From assembly GCA_018713055.1 (NCBI GenBank), contig DVFW01000024.1:1-64000 (forward strand): a stretch of DNA of 64,000 bases, read 5' to 3'. The first letter of the stretch is position 1. Every line of letters starts with the position of its first letter. Under the pieces are notes generated by a model that saw only the letters and a list, made by a program, of their open reading frames with translations, made no database searches and was not told the origin of the DNA. Source of the stretch: Scatavimonas merdigallinarum (GTDB taxonomy: Bacteria; Bacillota; Clostridia; Oscillospirales; Acutalibacteraceae). This document shows positions 41,938-50,824 of this stretch, one piece after another. The position numbers were made by a program, and so were the translations under genes.

Positions 41938-44166
41938 TTAAACCGACGTATGGAATGTCCTGCTGATTACCTCGCGCTGCTGTTCCTTTGACAGCTTATG
42001 GAAATTTACTGCATAGCCGGAAACACGAATTGTCAAATTGGGGTACATTTGCGGGTCTTCGTATGCAGCGACCAGCTTTTCCCTGTCCAGAATATTGACA
42101 TTGATATGGTGCGCGCCTTTTGAAAAATAACCGTCAAGTATGTTGACAAGGTTATGGACGCGCTCCTGCTCCGTTCTTCCAAGCGTAGACGGCGTAATAG
42201 AGAAAGTATTGGAGATACCGTCGCGGCAGCAGTCATATGGCAATTTTGCTACGGAGTTGAGCGAGGCAATCGCACCGTTTTCTTCCCGATTGTGCATGGG
42301 ATTGGCCCCCGGAGCAAATGGCTCTCCTTTTTTTCTTCCGTCCGGTGTAGAGGCGGTTTTCTTTCCATATACAACATTCGAAGTAATGGTAAGCACGGAA
42401 AGCGTATGCTCGGCGCCGCGATAAGCCGGCGTTTTTTTCAGCTCCTCGTACATTTTTTGAAGCTGCACAACGGCAATCCCATCAACACGGTCGTCGTCAT
42501 TTCCAAATTTGGGGAACGCGCCTTCACAAATAAAGTCTGTGATAAAGCCTTGTTCGTCGCGCACCGCTTTTATTTTTGCGTATTTGATTGCGCTCAACGA
42601 ATCCGCCAAAACGGAAAGCCCCGCTACGCCAAAAGCCATAAAGCGGTGTACGTCTGTATCGTGCAGCGCCATTTGTATTTTTTCATAGGCATATTTATCA
42701 TGCATATAGTGTATGACATTCATCGTATTTACATACAGCGCACACAACCATTTTCTGTAACGGTCAAAGCGTGCAATCACTTCGTCATACTCTAAAATAT
42801 CCTTTTCGTAGGGCTTCTCCTGTGGGCCAATCCGTAGCCCGCTTAAGGTGTCGTATCCGCCGTTTAAGGCAAGCCCCAAAAGCTTTGGCAGGTTGCAACG
42901 CGCCCCAAAAAACTGCATTTGCTTGCCAATTTGCATAGCGGAAACGCAGCAGGCAATACCGTAATCGTCTCCATAAACAGGACGCATAAGATCGTCGTTT
43001 TCATACTGGATGGAATCTGTATCGGCAGATGTCTTTGCACAATACTTTTTGAATGCTTCCGGCAGCTCTTTCGACCACAGTACGGTAAGATTTGGCTCCG
43101 GCGAGGGGCCCATTGTATAAAGCGTATTTAAAAAACGGTATGTACTTTTGGTCACAAGCGTTCTGTTGTCGCACCCCATACCGCCCAGACTCTCTGTAAT
43201 CCACATTGGGTCGCCCCCAAACAGCTCGTTGTATTCGGGCGTGCGAAGATGGCGCGCCATACGCAGTTTCATCACAAAATCATCTATCAGCTCCTGCGCT
43301 GCTTCTTCCGTTAAAAGACCCGCCTGCATATCTCTTTCCATATAAATATCAAAAAATGTGCTAACCCTTCCCAAAGACATGGCCGCGCCGTTTTGCTCCT
43401 TAATAGACGCCAGATACGCAAAATAGGTCCACTGCACGGCCTCTTTTGCATTTTGGGCTGGAGTGCCGATATCAAACCCATACATTTGCGCCATGGTTTT
43501 CAATTTTTCCAGAAAAGAAATCTGGCGGTAAAGCTCTTCGCTGAGCTGAATGCTTTCCGCATTCATAATCCCCGCCCCAATCTGTTCTTTATCGCGCTTT
43601 TTGCCTTCAATCAGCAGATCTACACCATAAAGCGCCACTCTTCGATAGTCGCCTATAATTCTACCTCTGCCATATGCATCCGGCAGTCCGGTAATTACAC
43701 CAATTTTCCTTGCACGGCGCATTTCATCCGTATAGACCCTGAAAACGCCGTCGTTATGCGTGGTTCTGAAGGCAAATTCCTTTTCTATTTCATCCGACAG
43801 CTTGTAGCCGTAATTTTCACACGCCTGCCTTGCCATGCGGATCCCCCCAAAGGGATTTACCCCGCGTTTTAAAGGCATATCTGTCTGCAGCCCTACGATC
43901 AGCTCTTTTTCTTTATCCAGATACCCGGGCGCATAATGCGTAAGGGAAGACACGGTTGTGACGTCGATATCCAGCACGCCGCCGCGCGCGCGCTCCGCTT
44001 CAAAGAGGCCCTTTAAATTTTGGTACAGCTGTTTTGTGCGCTGTGTGGGGCCGCACAGAAAATCCGCCCCGCCTTCATACGGCGTATAGTTTTTCTGAAT
44101 AAAATCACGTACGTCGATCTCTTTTACCCAGTTTCCCTGCTGAAAGCCTTTCCATTGTGCATACAT
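41938..44166 (-). CDS. pflB: Formate C-acetyltransferase (pyruvate formate-lyase)
   Basis: 742 residues. PflB cleaves pyruvate with CoA to acetyl-CoA and formate by a radical mechanism. The adjacent active-site cysteines are in YGIACCVSAM (about residue 404) and the radical glycine in LTIRVSGYAVNF near the C-terminus. AAAGGAGG is 9 nt before the ATG. The leader (44247-44346) holds a ZTP riboswitch with its terminator, so expression should rise when ZTP accumulates under folate shortage, since formate feeds the one-carbon pool. Confidence 0.97.
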   Translation of the reverse strand: MYAQWKGFQQGNWVKEIDVRDFIQKNYTPYEGGADFLCGPTQRTKQLYQNLKGLFEAERARGGVLDIDVTTVSSLTHYAPGYLDKEKELIVGLQTDMPLKRGVNPFGGIRMARQACENYGYKLSDEIEKEFAFRTTHNDGVFRVYTDEMRRARKIGVITGLPDAYGRGRIIGDYRRVALYGVDLLIEGKKRDKEQIGAGIMNAESIQLSEELYRQISFLEKLKTMAQMYGFDIGTPAQNAKEAVQWTYFAYLASIKEQNGAAMSLGRVSTFFDIYMERDMQAGLLTEEAAQELIDDFVMKLRMARHLRTPEYNELFGGDPMWITESLGGMGCDNRTLVTKSTYRFLNTLYTMGPSPEPNLTVLWSKELPEAFKKYCAKTSADTDSIQYENDDLMRPVYGDDYGIACCVSAMQIGKQMQFFGARCNLPKLLGLALNGGYDTLSGLRIGPQEKPYEKDILEYDEVIARFDRYRKWLCALYVNTMNVIHYMHDKYAYEKIQMALHDTDVHRFMAFGVAGLSVLADSLSAIKYAKIKAVRDEQGFITDFICEGAFPKFGNDDDRVDGIAVVQLQKMYEELKKTPAYRGAEHTLSVLTITSNVVYGKKTASTPDGRKKGEPFAPGANPMHNREENGAIASLNSVAKLPYDCCRDGISNTFSITPSTLGRTEQERVHNLVNILDGYFSKGAHHINVNILDREKLVAAYEDPQMYPNLTIRVSGYAVNFHKLSKEQQREVISRTFHTSV

Positions 44167-44246
44167 ATAGCAATTCCTCCTTTAAAAAGCGGCTGTATTT
44201 TTTCATGACCACCCGGGCAATCTTTTTTATTTTTCTCTTTTACTTT

Positions 44247-44283
44247 AAAAAGAAAAAGGCAATCCCAGCAAAACAGGACTGCC
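44247..44283 (-). terminator. Expression-platform terminator of the ZTP riboswitch
   Basis: Minus strand: GGCAGTCC pairs with GGGATTGCC (44258-44283), followed by TTTTTCTTTTT. The 5' arm begins inside the conserved CTGGGC end of the aptamer, so a ligand-bound aptamer would compete with the terminator (ON switch). Confidence 0.85.
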
Positions 44284-44346
44284 CAGACGGTCGGCTTACA
44301 CGGCTTTATACGCCACTGTGGTGCTCCACAATTACCCGTCAGGCAT
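44279..44346 (-). promoter_or_regulatory. ZTP (pfl-motif) riboswitch aptamer
   Basis: Read on the minus strand the element has TGACGGG, a GTGG-AGCA-CCAC hairpin, the linker GTATAA, and the invariant 3' block AAGCCGACCGTCTGGGCA. ACGG of the 5' side pairs with CCGT of the 3' side. This matches the published pfl/ZTP consensus (for example the Fusobacterium ulcerans aptamer) in order and spacing. It senses ZTP/ZMP, a sign of 10-formyl-tetrahydrofolate shortage. Confidence 0.92.
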
Positions 44347-44638
44347 ATAAAGTCCTTATTCAGTTTAACGCGCATAAAGAATTTATACAGTTGCAATTGC
44401 AACAAAATATAATTTTGCACAACCAAACCCATAAATTATAGGTCCATTGTAGCACAGATCGTTTGCTTTTTCTATATGAAACACAAAATCTTGTAAAATT
44501 GTAGAGTTTTCTAATTTACACATACAAAATATAGACAATTTTGGTCATTGGTAGGCATACTTTTTAAGAAGCGGACAAAAAACACAAAGGAATACATAAG
44601 CACCTGGATTTTATCTGCCAAATTTGCCGTTTCCGGTT
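44347..44638. other. Upstream region of the pfl operon
   Basis: This gap holds the pflB promoter region and the 3' side of the preceding minus-strand gene. A perfect palindrome TTGCAATTGCAA lies at 44391-44402, and a minus-strand TATAAT near 44435 may be a -10 box. I find no convincing -35 box, gene or terminator hairpin. Confidence 0.4.
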
Positions 44639-45271
44639 TTATGAAAGCGGGACATACGCAAACGTTTTATTATAAAAGGCCGAACGGGTACATAAAGCCG
44701 CCATATAGCCTGGAAAAGCATCAGTCAGGTAAAAGTGCAGCTGCTCCTCCTTTTGCTGTGTGTGTAGCGTCACCCCGTTTGAAAGATCAAAATAAAAGCT
44801 TTTCAACGGCATATGGAACCCCACGCCCTTTTGCTTAACGTAGCTTTCCTTTAGGACCCACAGGCTGTAAAACATTTTTTCCCGGTCAGCGCTTTTCTGC
44901 AACTGCTCGAGCTCCTCCGGATGAAAGCTTAAACCGGCAATCCCCATGTATTCTCTTTTTTTCCGGAACTCAATATCTATCCCGACGGGGAATTCGTCCA
45001 CGGCGAGCACAACAAATTCCCCGCTGTGCGCAAGGCTAAAAAACGCGTCGTTTTCAATATATGGTTTGCCGTACGCATTGAAACGGACATTTCTGGTTTT
45101 CTCTTCACCAAAAATTTTTCGCAGCAGCATTCCGGCTGCAAGGCAACGAAGCTTGTCGTCTTCAAAATACAGCCTTTGAAATTTTTGGTATCTCTGCGCC
45201 GAAAGATACGCCTGCGCATGCTTTACGTGGCACTGCGCAGATTCTGCTTTGGTATAATAAATTTGGGGCAC
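44639..45271 (-). CDS. 4'-phosphopantetheinyl transferase (Sfp type)
   Basis: 210 residues. The Sfp-family motifs NAYGKPYI, FSLAHSGEFVVLAV, VGIDIEF (Mg-binding Asp and Glu) and FYSLWVLKESYVKQKG are complete. It transfers phosphopantetheine from CoA to a carrier-protein serine. No carrier protein, NRPS or PKS gene is in the window, so its target is unknown. The start is GTG at 45271, 7 nt after GGAGG, and 16 nt past the MATE gene. Confidence 0.93.
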   Translation of the reverse strand: MPQIYYTKAESAQCHVKHAQAYLSAQRYQKFQRLYFEDDKLRCLAAGMLLRKIFGEEKTRNVRFNAYGKPYIENDAFFSLAHSGEFVVLAVDEFPVGIDIEFRKKREYMGIAGLSFHPEELEQLQKSADREKMFYSLWVLKESYVKQKGVGFHMPLKSFYFDLSNGVTLHTQQKEEQLHFYLTDAFPGYMAALCTRSAFYNKTFAYVPLS

Positions 45272-45287
45272 GGCTTTTCCTCCATTG

Positions 45288-46646
45288 TCAATATGCTTTT
45301 TCTTTCCGCCGTTTTTGCGGATTCCACAACCCAGCCAGGTAAAACGCCACCGACATTACAGAAGCGGCAACCCAGCCGATCGGCCAGGACGCCCATATCC
45401 CTGTGGTATGAAATGCAGGCGACAGTGCAAACGCCAAGACCACACGCAGAACAAGGTCTGCAAAGGTTGTAACCATAAACGGCACCATAGCGCTGGCTCC
45501 CCGCAAAACGCTGTCAGCCATCAGCTTGACTACAATAATAAAATAAAAAGGGGAAACAATCTGCAAAAACTGTACACCTGTGTCTACTGCTATCGTGCTT
45601 TGTGCCTGCGCACTGTCCAGAAACAGGCCGATCATACTCTTGCCAAAAAAGAAAAACGCAGCAAAAAACGGAATACACACCAGCATTACTATTGTAACGC
45701 CAGCGCGAAACCCTTTTTTCACACGTACCGCCTGCCCCGCGCCAATATTCTGCGCAGTAAAGCTTGAAAGCCCGTTGGCAAGGGCCGTAAACGACGTGAG
45801 TGCAAAAGTATTCAGTTTGACCGCGGCTGAATAGCCTGCAGCAACGGCGGAGCCATAGCTGTTGATCATCCCCTGTATACACAGATTACCCACAGAGATA
45901 AAGCTCTGCTGCAGAATGCTTGGTATGGCGACAATGCCGATCTTTTTCAGCATAAGCAGCGAAAACAAACGAGCTTTATTTGCAGATGGAATCCTGCGCA
46001 TTCTGAAAACCAAAAAAGTAAACGCAAGCACCGAAGCCGCCCCCTGCGCCAGAAACGTCGCCCAGGCAACGCCCGCCACACCCATATGAAACGCGGTTAC
46101 AAAAAGCAAATCCAGCAAAATATTGGCAACAGACGATGCAATCAAAAAATAAAGCGGTGTTTTTGAGTCGCCCAGCGCGGTAAACGTACCGGTACTGATA
46201 TTATACAGAAACAGAAAAAACAAGCCTAAAATATACACCTGCAGGTAGGTTTCGCTGTCTGCAAAAATGTTGTTTGGCGTATTTAAAAGCGACATAAGCG
46301 GATTGCACAACAGCAAACCCGCCACAGTCAGCAAAACGCTCAGCACCATACAGGAAATAAACGAGGTGTTCACCGCCAACTTCATTTGCGTGTACTGCTT
46401 TGCACCGAACATCTGGGAAATAATAACGCTGCAGCCAATGCTGCAGCCCATAGCAACCGCCATAAAAATCATTGTGAGCGGGTAAGAAACGCCAACTGCC
46501 GCCAGTGCATCTTCCCCGATAAACCGGCCTGCAATAATACTGTCCGCCATATTGTACATTTGCTGAAAAATGCTGCTGCACAACATGGGCAGAGAAAAAG
46601 CCCAAAGCATCTTTGCCGGGCTGCCTTTTGTCATATCGGTAATCAT
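45288..46646 (-). CDS. MATE-family efflux transporter
   Basis: 452 residues, twelve membrane helices. LFSLPMLCSSIFQQMYNMADSIIAGRFIG at the start (key NMADSIIAGRFIG) and MGCSIGCSVIISQMFGA are typical MATE elements. It exports cationic or other small molecules in exchange for sodium or protons. Unlike the MATE protein at 23197-24975 it has no cytosolic ATPase domain. It is co-transcribed with the phosphopantetheinyl transferase gene, which may suggest export of a made product, but this is speculative. Confidence 0.93.
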   Translation of the reverse strand: MITDMTKGSPAKMLWAFSLPMLCSSIFQQMYNMADSIIAGRFIGEDALAAVGVSYPLTMIFMAVAMGCSIGCSVIISQMFGAKQYTQMKLAVNTSFISCMVLSVLLTVAGLLLCNPLMSLLNTPNNIFADSETYLQVYILGLFFLFLYNISTGTFTALGDSKTPLYFLIASSVANILLDLLFVTAFHMGVAGVAWATFLAQGAASVLAFTFLVFRMRRIPSANKARLFSLLMLKKIGIVAIPSILQQSFISVGNLCIQGMINSYGSAVAAGYSAAVKLNTFALTSFTALANGLSSFTAQNIGAGQAVRVKKGFRAGVTIVMLVCIPFFAAFFFFGKSMIGLFLDSAQAQSTIAVDTGVQFLQIVSPFYFIIVVKLMADSVLRGASAMVPFMVTTFADLVLRVVLAFALSPAFHTTGIWASWPIGWVAASVMSVAFYLAGLWNPQKRRKEKAY

Positions 46647-46735
46647 AAGCTTTCGCTCTTTTCATTAAAACTTATCTGCGTTTCAGTATAAGCCAAGCCA
46701 TGGAAAATGTCAAATCACACGGCAGGTGGAAAGCC

Positions 46736-46764
46736 TTTACTTTTCCATATAAATACAATATAAT
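46736..46764 (+). promoter_or_regulatory. Predicted promoter of prfB
   Basis: TTTACT (46736-46741), 17 bp, TATAAT (46759-46764), 31 nt before the start codon. Confidence 0.75.
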
Positions 46765-46794
46765 AAAATAGAATAACGATTAAAGGATGATACG

Positions 46795-47919
46795 ATGATA
46801 CAGTTTGAGGAGTTGCGCCTGGAGCTGGAAAGGCTTTTGCCGGAAATAGAAGACCTTGCAGACGCACTTGGCCTGAAGGCTATGGAATCTGAGATAGAGC
46901 AGCTGGAACATCGCGCTGCCGAACCAGGCTTTTGGGACGACATGGAAAATTCCCAGAAAATTTTGCAGCGCACAAGCATGCTCAAGAACAAAGTACAAAA
47001 CTACAGGGAACTTACTGCTGCGTATGAAGATACCCACGCCCTCATTGAGCTGGCAGATGAAGAAGAGGACCTTTCTTTGCTTGAGGAAGCGCAAGCTGAA
47101 GTAGAAAAGGTAAAAAACAATTTGGAAGCACAGCGTCTTTCCACGCTGCTGACCGGGGAGTACGACGGCAAGAACGCTATTTTAACCTTTCACGCGGGCT
47201 CCGGCGGGACAGAGGCGCAGGACTGGGCGGAAATGCTTTACAGAATGTACAGCCGGTGGGCTGAACGCCATGATTTCAAGGTTAAAACGCTGGATTATCT
47301 TGACGGTGAAGAGGCGGGGCTTAAAAGCGCCGTAATTCTGGTGGAAGGCTTAAACGCTTACGGGTATTTAAAAAGCGAAGCGGGCGTACACAGACTGGTG
47401 CGCGTATCCCCCTTTGATTCTTCCGGCAGGCGCCATACCTCGTTTGCGTCTTTGGAGGTTATGCCCGAAATTGACGATACGATTGAAGTGCACATTAACC
47501 CGGAAGATATTAAGATGGATGTGTACCGCGCAAGCGGAGCAGGCGGCCAAAAGGTCAACAAAACCTCCTCGGCCGTACGTCTGACACATATTCCAACGGG
47601 CATTGTTGTCTCTTGCCAGGTGGAAAGAAGCCAGCACCAAAACCGGGAGGTTGCCATGAAAATGCTGACCTCCAGGCTGGTGGAGATCAAGGAGCGTGAA
47701 CATCTGGACAAAATTGAGGACATTAAAGGCGTGCAAAAAGAAATCACATGGGGGTCACAAATACGCTCGTATGTTTTTATGCCTTACACGCTGGCAAAGG
47801 ATCATCGTACAGGATTTGAATCGAGTAATATAAACGCTGTTATGGACGGGGACATAGACGGTTTTATCAACGCTTATCTGAAGGCGGAAAGCCAAAATTC
47901 TCTGGGAAACACCAGATAA
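46795..47919 (+). CDS. prfB: Peptide chain release factor 2, without programmed frameshift
   Basis: 374 residues. RF2 releases peptides at UGA and UAA. The anticodon-like SPF motif is in RVSPFDSSGRRHTSF and the catalytic GGQ in GAGGQKVNKTSS. In most bacteria prfB needs a +1 frameshift at a UGA near codon 26. Here the frame runs unbroken through that region (LADALGLKAMESEIEQLE), so the autoregulatory shift is absent. AAGGAT lies 6 nt before the ATG. Confidence 0.96.
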   Translation: MIQFEELRLELERLLPEIEDLADALGLKAMESEIEQLEHRAAEPGFWDDMENSQKILQRTSMLKNKVQNYRELTAAYEDTHALIELADEEEDLSLLEEAQAEVEKVKNNLEAQRLSTLLTGEYDGKNAILTFHAGSGGTEAQDWAEMLYRMYSRWAERHDFKVKTLDYLDGEEAGLKSAVILVEGLNAYGYLKSEAGVHRLVRVSPFDSSGRRHTSFASLEVMPEIDDTIEVHINPEDIKMDVYRASGAGGQKVNKTSSAVRLTHIPTGIVVSCQVERSQHQNREVAMKMLTSRLVEIKEREHLDKIEDIKGVQKEITWGSQIRSYVFMPYTLAKDHRTGFESSNINAVMDGDIDGFINAYLKAESQNSLGNTR

Positions 47920-48003
47920 AAAGGGGATGCAAATGGCAGGGAAGCATAAAGAAATATTGATAGAACACTGACCTGTGCCAAGCAAACGGGAAATAAGAAG
48001 ACT

Positions 48004-48043
48004 CTATGTGAATGGGATAACCATTTACATAGGGTTTTTCTTT
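48004..48043 (+). terminator. Intrinsic terminator after prfB
   Basis: CTATGTGAATGG / CCATTTACATAG (12 bp, one wobble), then GGTTTTTCTTTTC. Confidence 0.8.
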
Positions 48044-48229
48044 TCTTCTTCCAACAATTTTTCGGCCTCCGCGGGACACGCCGTTGCTGCCAAAGGCGGC
48101 AATCCTGGGGGCTTTGGGGGATTATCTCTCAACAAACGCTTTTAGGGCGAATTTTTCGACCCAAGATTGCAAACAGGCAGATCATTGCATTGCTTGCAAG
48201 TAGTGATACAATATAAAAAGTTTTGCATT

Positions 48230-48263
48230 TTAGGACATTTCTGCAACATTTCGGCTTTAAGAT
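48230..48263 (+). promoter_or_regulatory. Direct-repeat promoter of the two-component operon
   Basis: A 22-nt block (48230-48251) is repeated exactly at 50081-50102. It contains ACATTT-CTGCA-ACATTT, two half-sites 11 bp apart as OmpR-type regulators prefer. TAAGAT follows 6 nt later as a -10 box, and the first ACATTT sits at the -35 position with a 17-bp spacer. Confidence 0.75.
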
Positions 48264-48300
48264 AAAAAATGTGCATACTGAAAAGAGAGGAAGTGAGCGC

Positions 48301-48990
48301 ATGAAAAAGATTTTGATTGTGGAGGATGATATCCTTTTGAACCGTACCCTGGGATATAACCTGTCGTCGGATGGCTACGATGTTATATCGGCCTACAAAT
48401 ACAAGGATGCCATTGCGCATTTGAAGGAAAATAAATTTGATGTTGCTCTCCTTGATGTCAATCTGCCCGACGGCAGCGGGCTTGACCTGTGCGAGGAAAT
48501 CCGGGGGCGGGGCCCGCACACCTACATCATCTTCATCACAGCCAACGACAGGGAAAACGATATACTAAGGGGCTACGAAGCGGGCGGCGCAGACTATGTG
48601 ACAAAGCCCTTTTCTGTGACGGTGCTTTGCAAGAAGGTGGCGGCGGTCTTTGCCAATATGGAACTGCACGCTCCTCGGCACGATCTGTTTGACGACAGCT
48701 TTTTGAGAATCGATTTTTCCGAGCAGAGCGCGGCCCTTGCCGGAAAGCCGCTGGACTTTACCCCGAAGGAGTATCGCACTTTGTTCCTGTTCGTAAAAAA
48801 CCCCCGTATCATCCTGACAAAGCGGCAGATGTTAGAAAAACTGTGGGACATTGATGGGGACTTTGTGGACGAGCATACCCTGACGACCATCATCAGCCGC
48901 ATCCGCAAAAAAATTGAAACAGAGGATCGCAAGTATATTAAGACGGCCTACGGCATGGGCTATCAGTGGATCGGCGGTGAGACAAAATAA
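48301..48990 (+). CDS. OmpR-family response regulator
   Basis: 229 residues. The receiver domain has the acidic pair in IVEDDI, phospho-acceptor Asp52 in LLDVNLPDGSGLDL and the Lys of YVTKPF. A winged-helix DNA-binding domain covers about 130-229 (TPKEYRTLFLFVKN, LWDIDGDFVDEHTLTTIISRIRKKI, key ISRIRKKI). ATG at 48301 starts the conserved KKILIVEDD. Its promoter carries the same direct repeat as the ABC operon, so it probably activates both. Confidence 0.93.
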   Translation: MKKILIVEDDILLNRTLGYNLSSDGYDVISAYKYKDAIAHLKENKFDVALLDVNLPDGSGLDLCEEIRGRGPHTYIIFITANDRENDILRGYEAGGADYVTKPFSVTVLCKKVAAVFANMELHAPRHDLFDDSFLRIDFSEQSAALAGKPLDFTPKEYRTLFLFVKNPRIILTKRQMLEKLWDIDGDFVDEHTLTTIISRIRKKIETEDRKYIKTAYGMGYQWIGGETK

Positions 48991-48991
48991 A

Positions 48992-50017
48992 ATGGAAAAA
49001 CTGTCCATGAAAAAATTCCTGTGGCTCATTGCCTGCGGTATCCTTGCGGCCTCTGCAATCCTGCTGCTTTGCCTGTTTCTGGTAACAAAAGACCTGTGGC
49101 TGGTTCTGTACGGGGCGTTGTTCACCGCCGCTCTCCTGGTATGGGGCGGGATCTTTCTGCACTTTTTTCAAAAGAAGCTGACATTGTTTGCCGACAGTCT
49201 GTGCCGGACGCTGGACGATATGATGGACAACACCGCCCGGCCGGAGATGGCCTATGAAGCGGAAACGCTGTTGGCGCGGATCTGCCACCACCTGGAACGG
49301 CTTTACAATACCATGCAGAAAAATCGAAATACCATCGCAAAGGAGAAAGACAATCTGCAATCGCTGTTATCAGATATTTCTCACCAGACCAAAACACCCA
49401 TCGCCAATTTGAAGATGCTCAATGAAACTATGCTGACCCGCTCGATTACCAGGGAACAGCGAAAGACGTTTTTGCAGGCTACCGGCAGCCAGCTCGACAA
49501 GTTGGACTTTCTGATTCAGGCGATGGTGAAAACCTCCCGGCTGGAGTCCGGTGCGATTGCTCTGGAAAAAAAGAACGCTCCCATTGAAGATGCTTTGGCG
49601 GCCGCCATCAATGGAATTTTGGCCCTGATGGAGAAAAAGAACATTACATTGACCGTGAACTGCCCAGAGGGGCTAACGGTTTTCCATGACAGCCGGTGGA
49701 CTTCCGAGGCTCTGTTCAATCTGCTGGACAACGCGGTGAAATACACGCCTGCCGGCGGCAGCATGGGAGTGGACGTTCAGGATTGGGAGATGTATCTGAA
49801 AATTGATGTGACAGACACGGGCCGGGGCATCCCGGAGCGCGAACAGGCAGCGATCTTCAAGCGTTTTTATCGGGAGGAATCTGTACATGATGTGGACGGG
49901 ATCGGCATCGGCCTGTACCTTGCCCGAGAGATTATCACCATGCAGGGCGGCTATATCACGGTGACTTCCGAGGTTGGGAAAGGCTCCACCTTTTCGGCGT
50001 TTCTGCCACGGAAATAA
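48992..50017 (+). CDS. Sensor histidine kinase, short-loop (intramembrane-sensing type)
   Basis: 341 residues. Two N-terminal membrane helices (about 9-30 and 36-58) are joined by only a few residues, so there is no extracellular sensor domain. This resembles BceS-type kinases that sense through a partner transporter. The H box is LLSDISHQTKTPIANLKML. N box NLLDNAVKYTPAGGS, G1 DTGRGIPERE and G2 GIGIGLYLAREI are intact. It starts 1 nt after the regulator stop codon, with GGTGAG as a ribosome site. Confidence 0.92.
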   Translation: MEKLSMKKFLWLIACGILAASAILLLCLFLVTKDLWLVLYGALFTAALLVWGGIFLHFFQKKLTLFADSLCRTLDDMMDNTARPEMAYEAETLLARICHHLERLYNTMQKNRNTIAKEKDNLQSLLSDISHQTKTPIANLKMLNETMLTRSITREQRKTFLQATGSQLDKLDFLIQAMVKTSRLESGAIALEKKNAPIEDALAAAINGILALMEKKNITLTVNCPEGLTVFHDSRWTSEALFNLLDNAVKYTPAGGSMGVDVQDWEMYLKIDVTDTGRGIPEREQAAIFKRFYREESVHDVDGIGIGLYLAREIITMQGGYITVTSEVGKGSTFSAFLPRK

Positions 50018-50021
50018 TCAG

Positions 50022-50055
50022 GCGGCGGTCTGCTCTGTACGGACCGCCGCTTTTT
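50022..50055 (+). terminator. Intrinsic terminator between the kinase and the ABC operon
   Basis: GCGGCGGTC / GACCGCCGC (9 bp, 11-nt loop) then TTTTT. The ABC genes therefore need their own promoter. Confidence 0.85.
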
Positions 50056-50080
50056 ACAAAAAATTTTATAGGGCTTGAAT

Positions 50081-50114
50081 TTAGGACATTTCTGCAACAT
50101 TTGGCCGTTACTCT
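50081..50114 (+). promoter_or_regulatory. Direct-repeat promoter of the ABC operon
   Basis: Second exact copy of the 22-nt block (50081-50102) with ACATTT-N5-ACATTT. A -10-like TACTCT starts 6 nt later, the same distance as at 48230. The spacing match argues for a shared regulator. Confidence 0.75.
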
Positions 50115-50146
50115 TTTCCTATCAAACGAAGAAAGGCGGTATTCTT

Positions 50147-50812
50147 ATGAGTATCTTACAAACAACAGACCTGAAAAAATACTATGGCGCCGAACCGAAC
50201 ATCACCCGTGCTCTGGACGGTGTGAACCTCTCTGTGCAGGAAGGGGAATTTGTGGCCGTGGTCGGTACTTCCGGTTCCGGCAAATCTACGCTGCTGCACA
50301 TGATGGGCGGGCTGGACATTCCCACATCCGGCAGCGTCATTGTACAGGACAAGGAACTGGCAAAGATGGACGACGAACAGCTTACCATCTTCCGCCGCCG
50401 CAATATTGGCTTTGTGTTCCAGAACTACAATCTTGTTCCGATTCTCAATGTATATGAAAATATTGTTCTGCCCGTGGAACTGGACGGCGATACGGTGAAG
50501 CAGCGTTTTATGGACGAGGCAGTGGAGATGCTGGGGCTGAAAGACAAGCTCCGGAATATGCCCAATCACCTCTCTGGCGGCCAGCAGCAGCGTGTGGCGA
50601 TTGCTCGCGCTCTGATTACAAGACCGGCCATCGTGCTGGCCGATGAACCTACCGGCAACCTGGACAGCAAAACCAGCGCTGACGTTCTTGGCCTGCTTCA
50701 ACGCACCAGCCGGGAATTCAACCAAACCCTGGTGATGATTACGCATAACAATGAGATTGCCCAACTTGCCGACCGTATTGTTCGGATTGAGGATGGCAGG
50801 ATTGTAAACTGA
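50147..50812 (+). CDS. ABC transporter ATP-binding protein (MacB/BceA class)
   Basis: 221 residues. Walker A GTSGSGKSTLLH, Q loop FVFQNYNLVP, signature LSGGQQQRVAIARAL, Walker B VLADEPTGNLD and H loop MITHNNE are intact. It energises the permease encoded next. ATG at 50147 begins the conserved region (MSILQTTDLKKYYG). Its own promoter carries the regulator repeat. Confidence 0.95.
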   Translation: MSILQTTDLKKYYGAEPNITRALDGVNLSVQEGEFVAVVGTSGSGKSTLLHMMGGLDIPTSGSVIVQDKELAKMDDEQLTIFRRRNIGFVFQNYNLVPILNVYENIVLPVELDGDTVKQRFMDEAVEMLGLKDKLRNMPNHLSGGQQQRVAIARALITRPAIVLADEPTGNLDSKTSADVLGLLQRTSREFNQTLVMITHNNEIAQLADRIVRIEDGRIVN

Positions 50813-50824
50813 GGAGGTGGGAAA

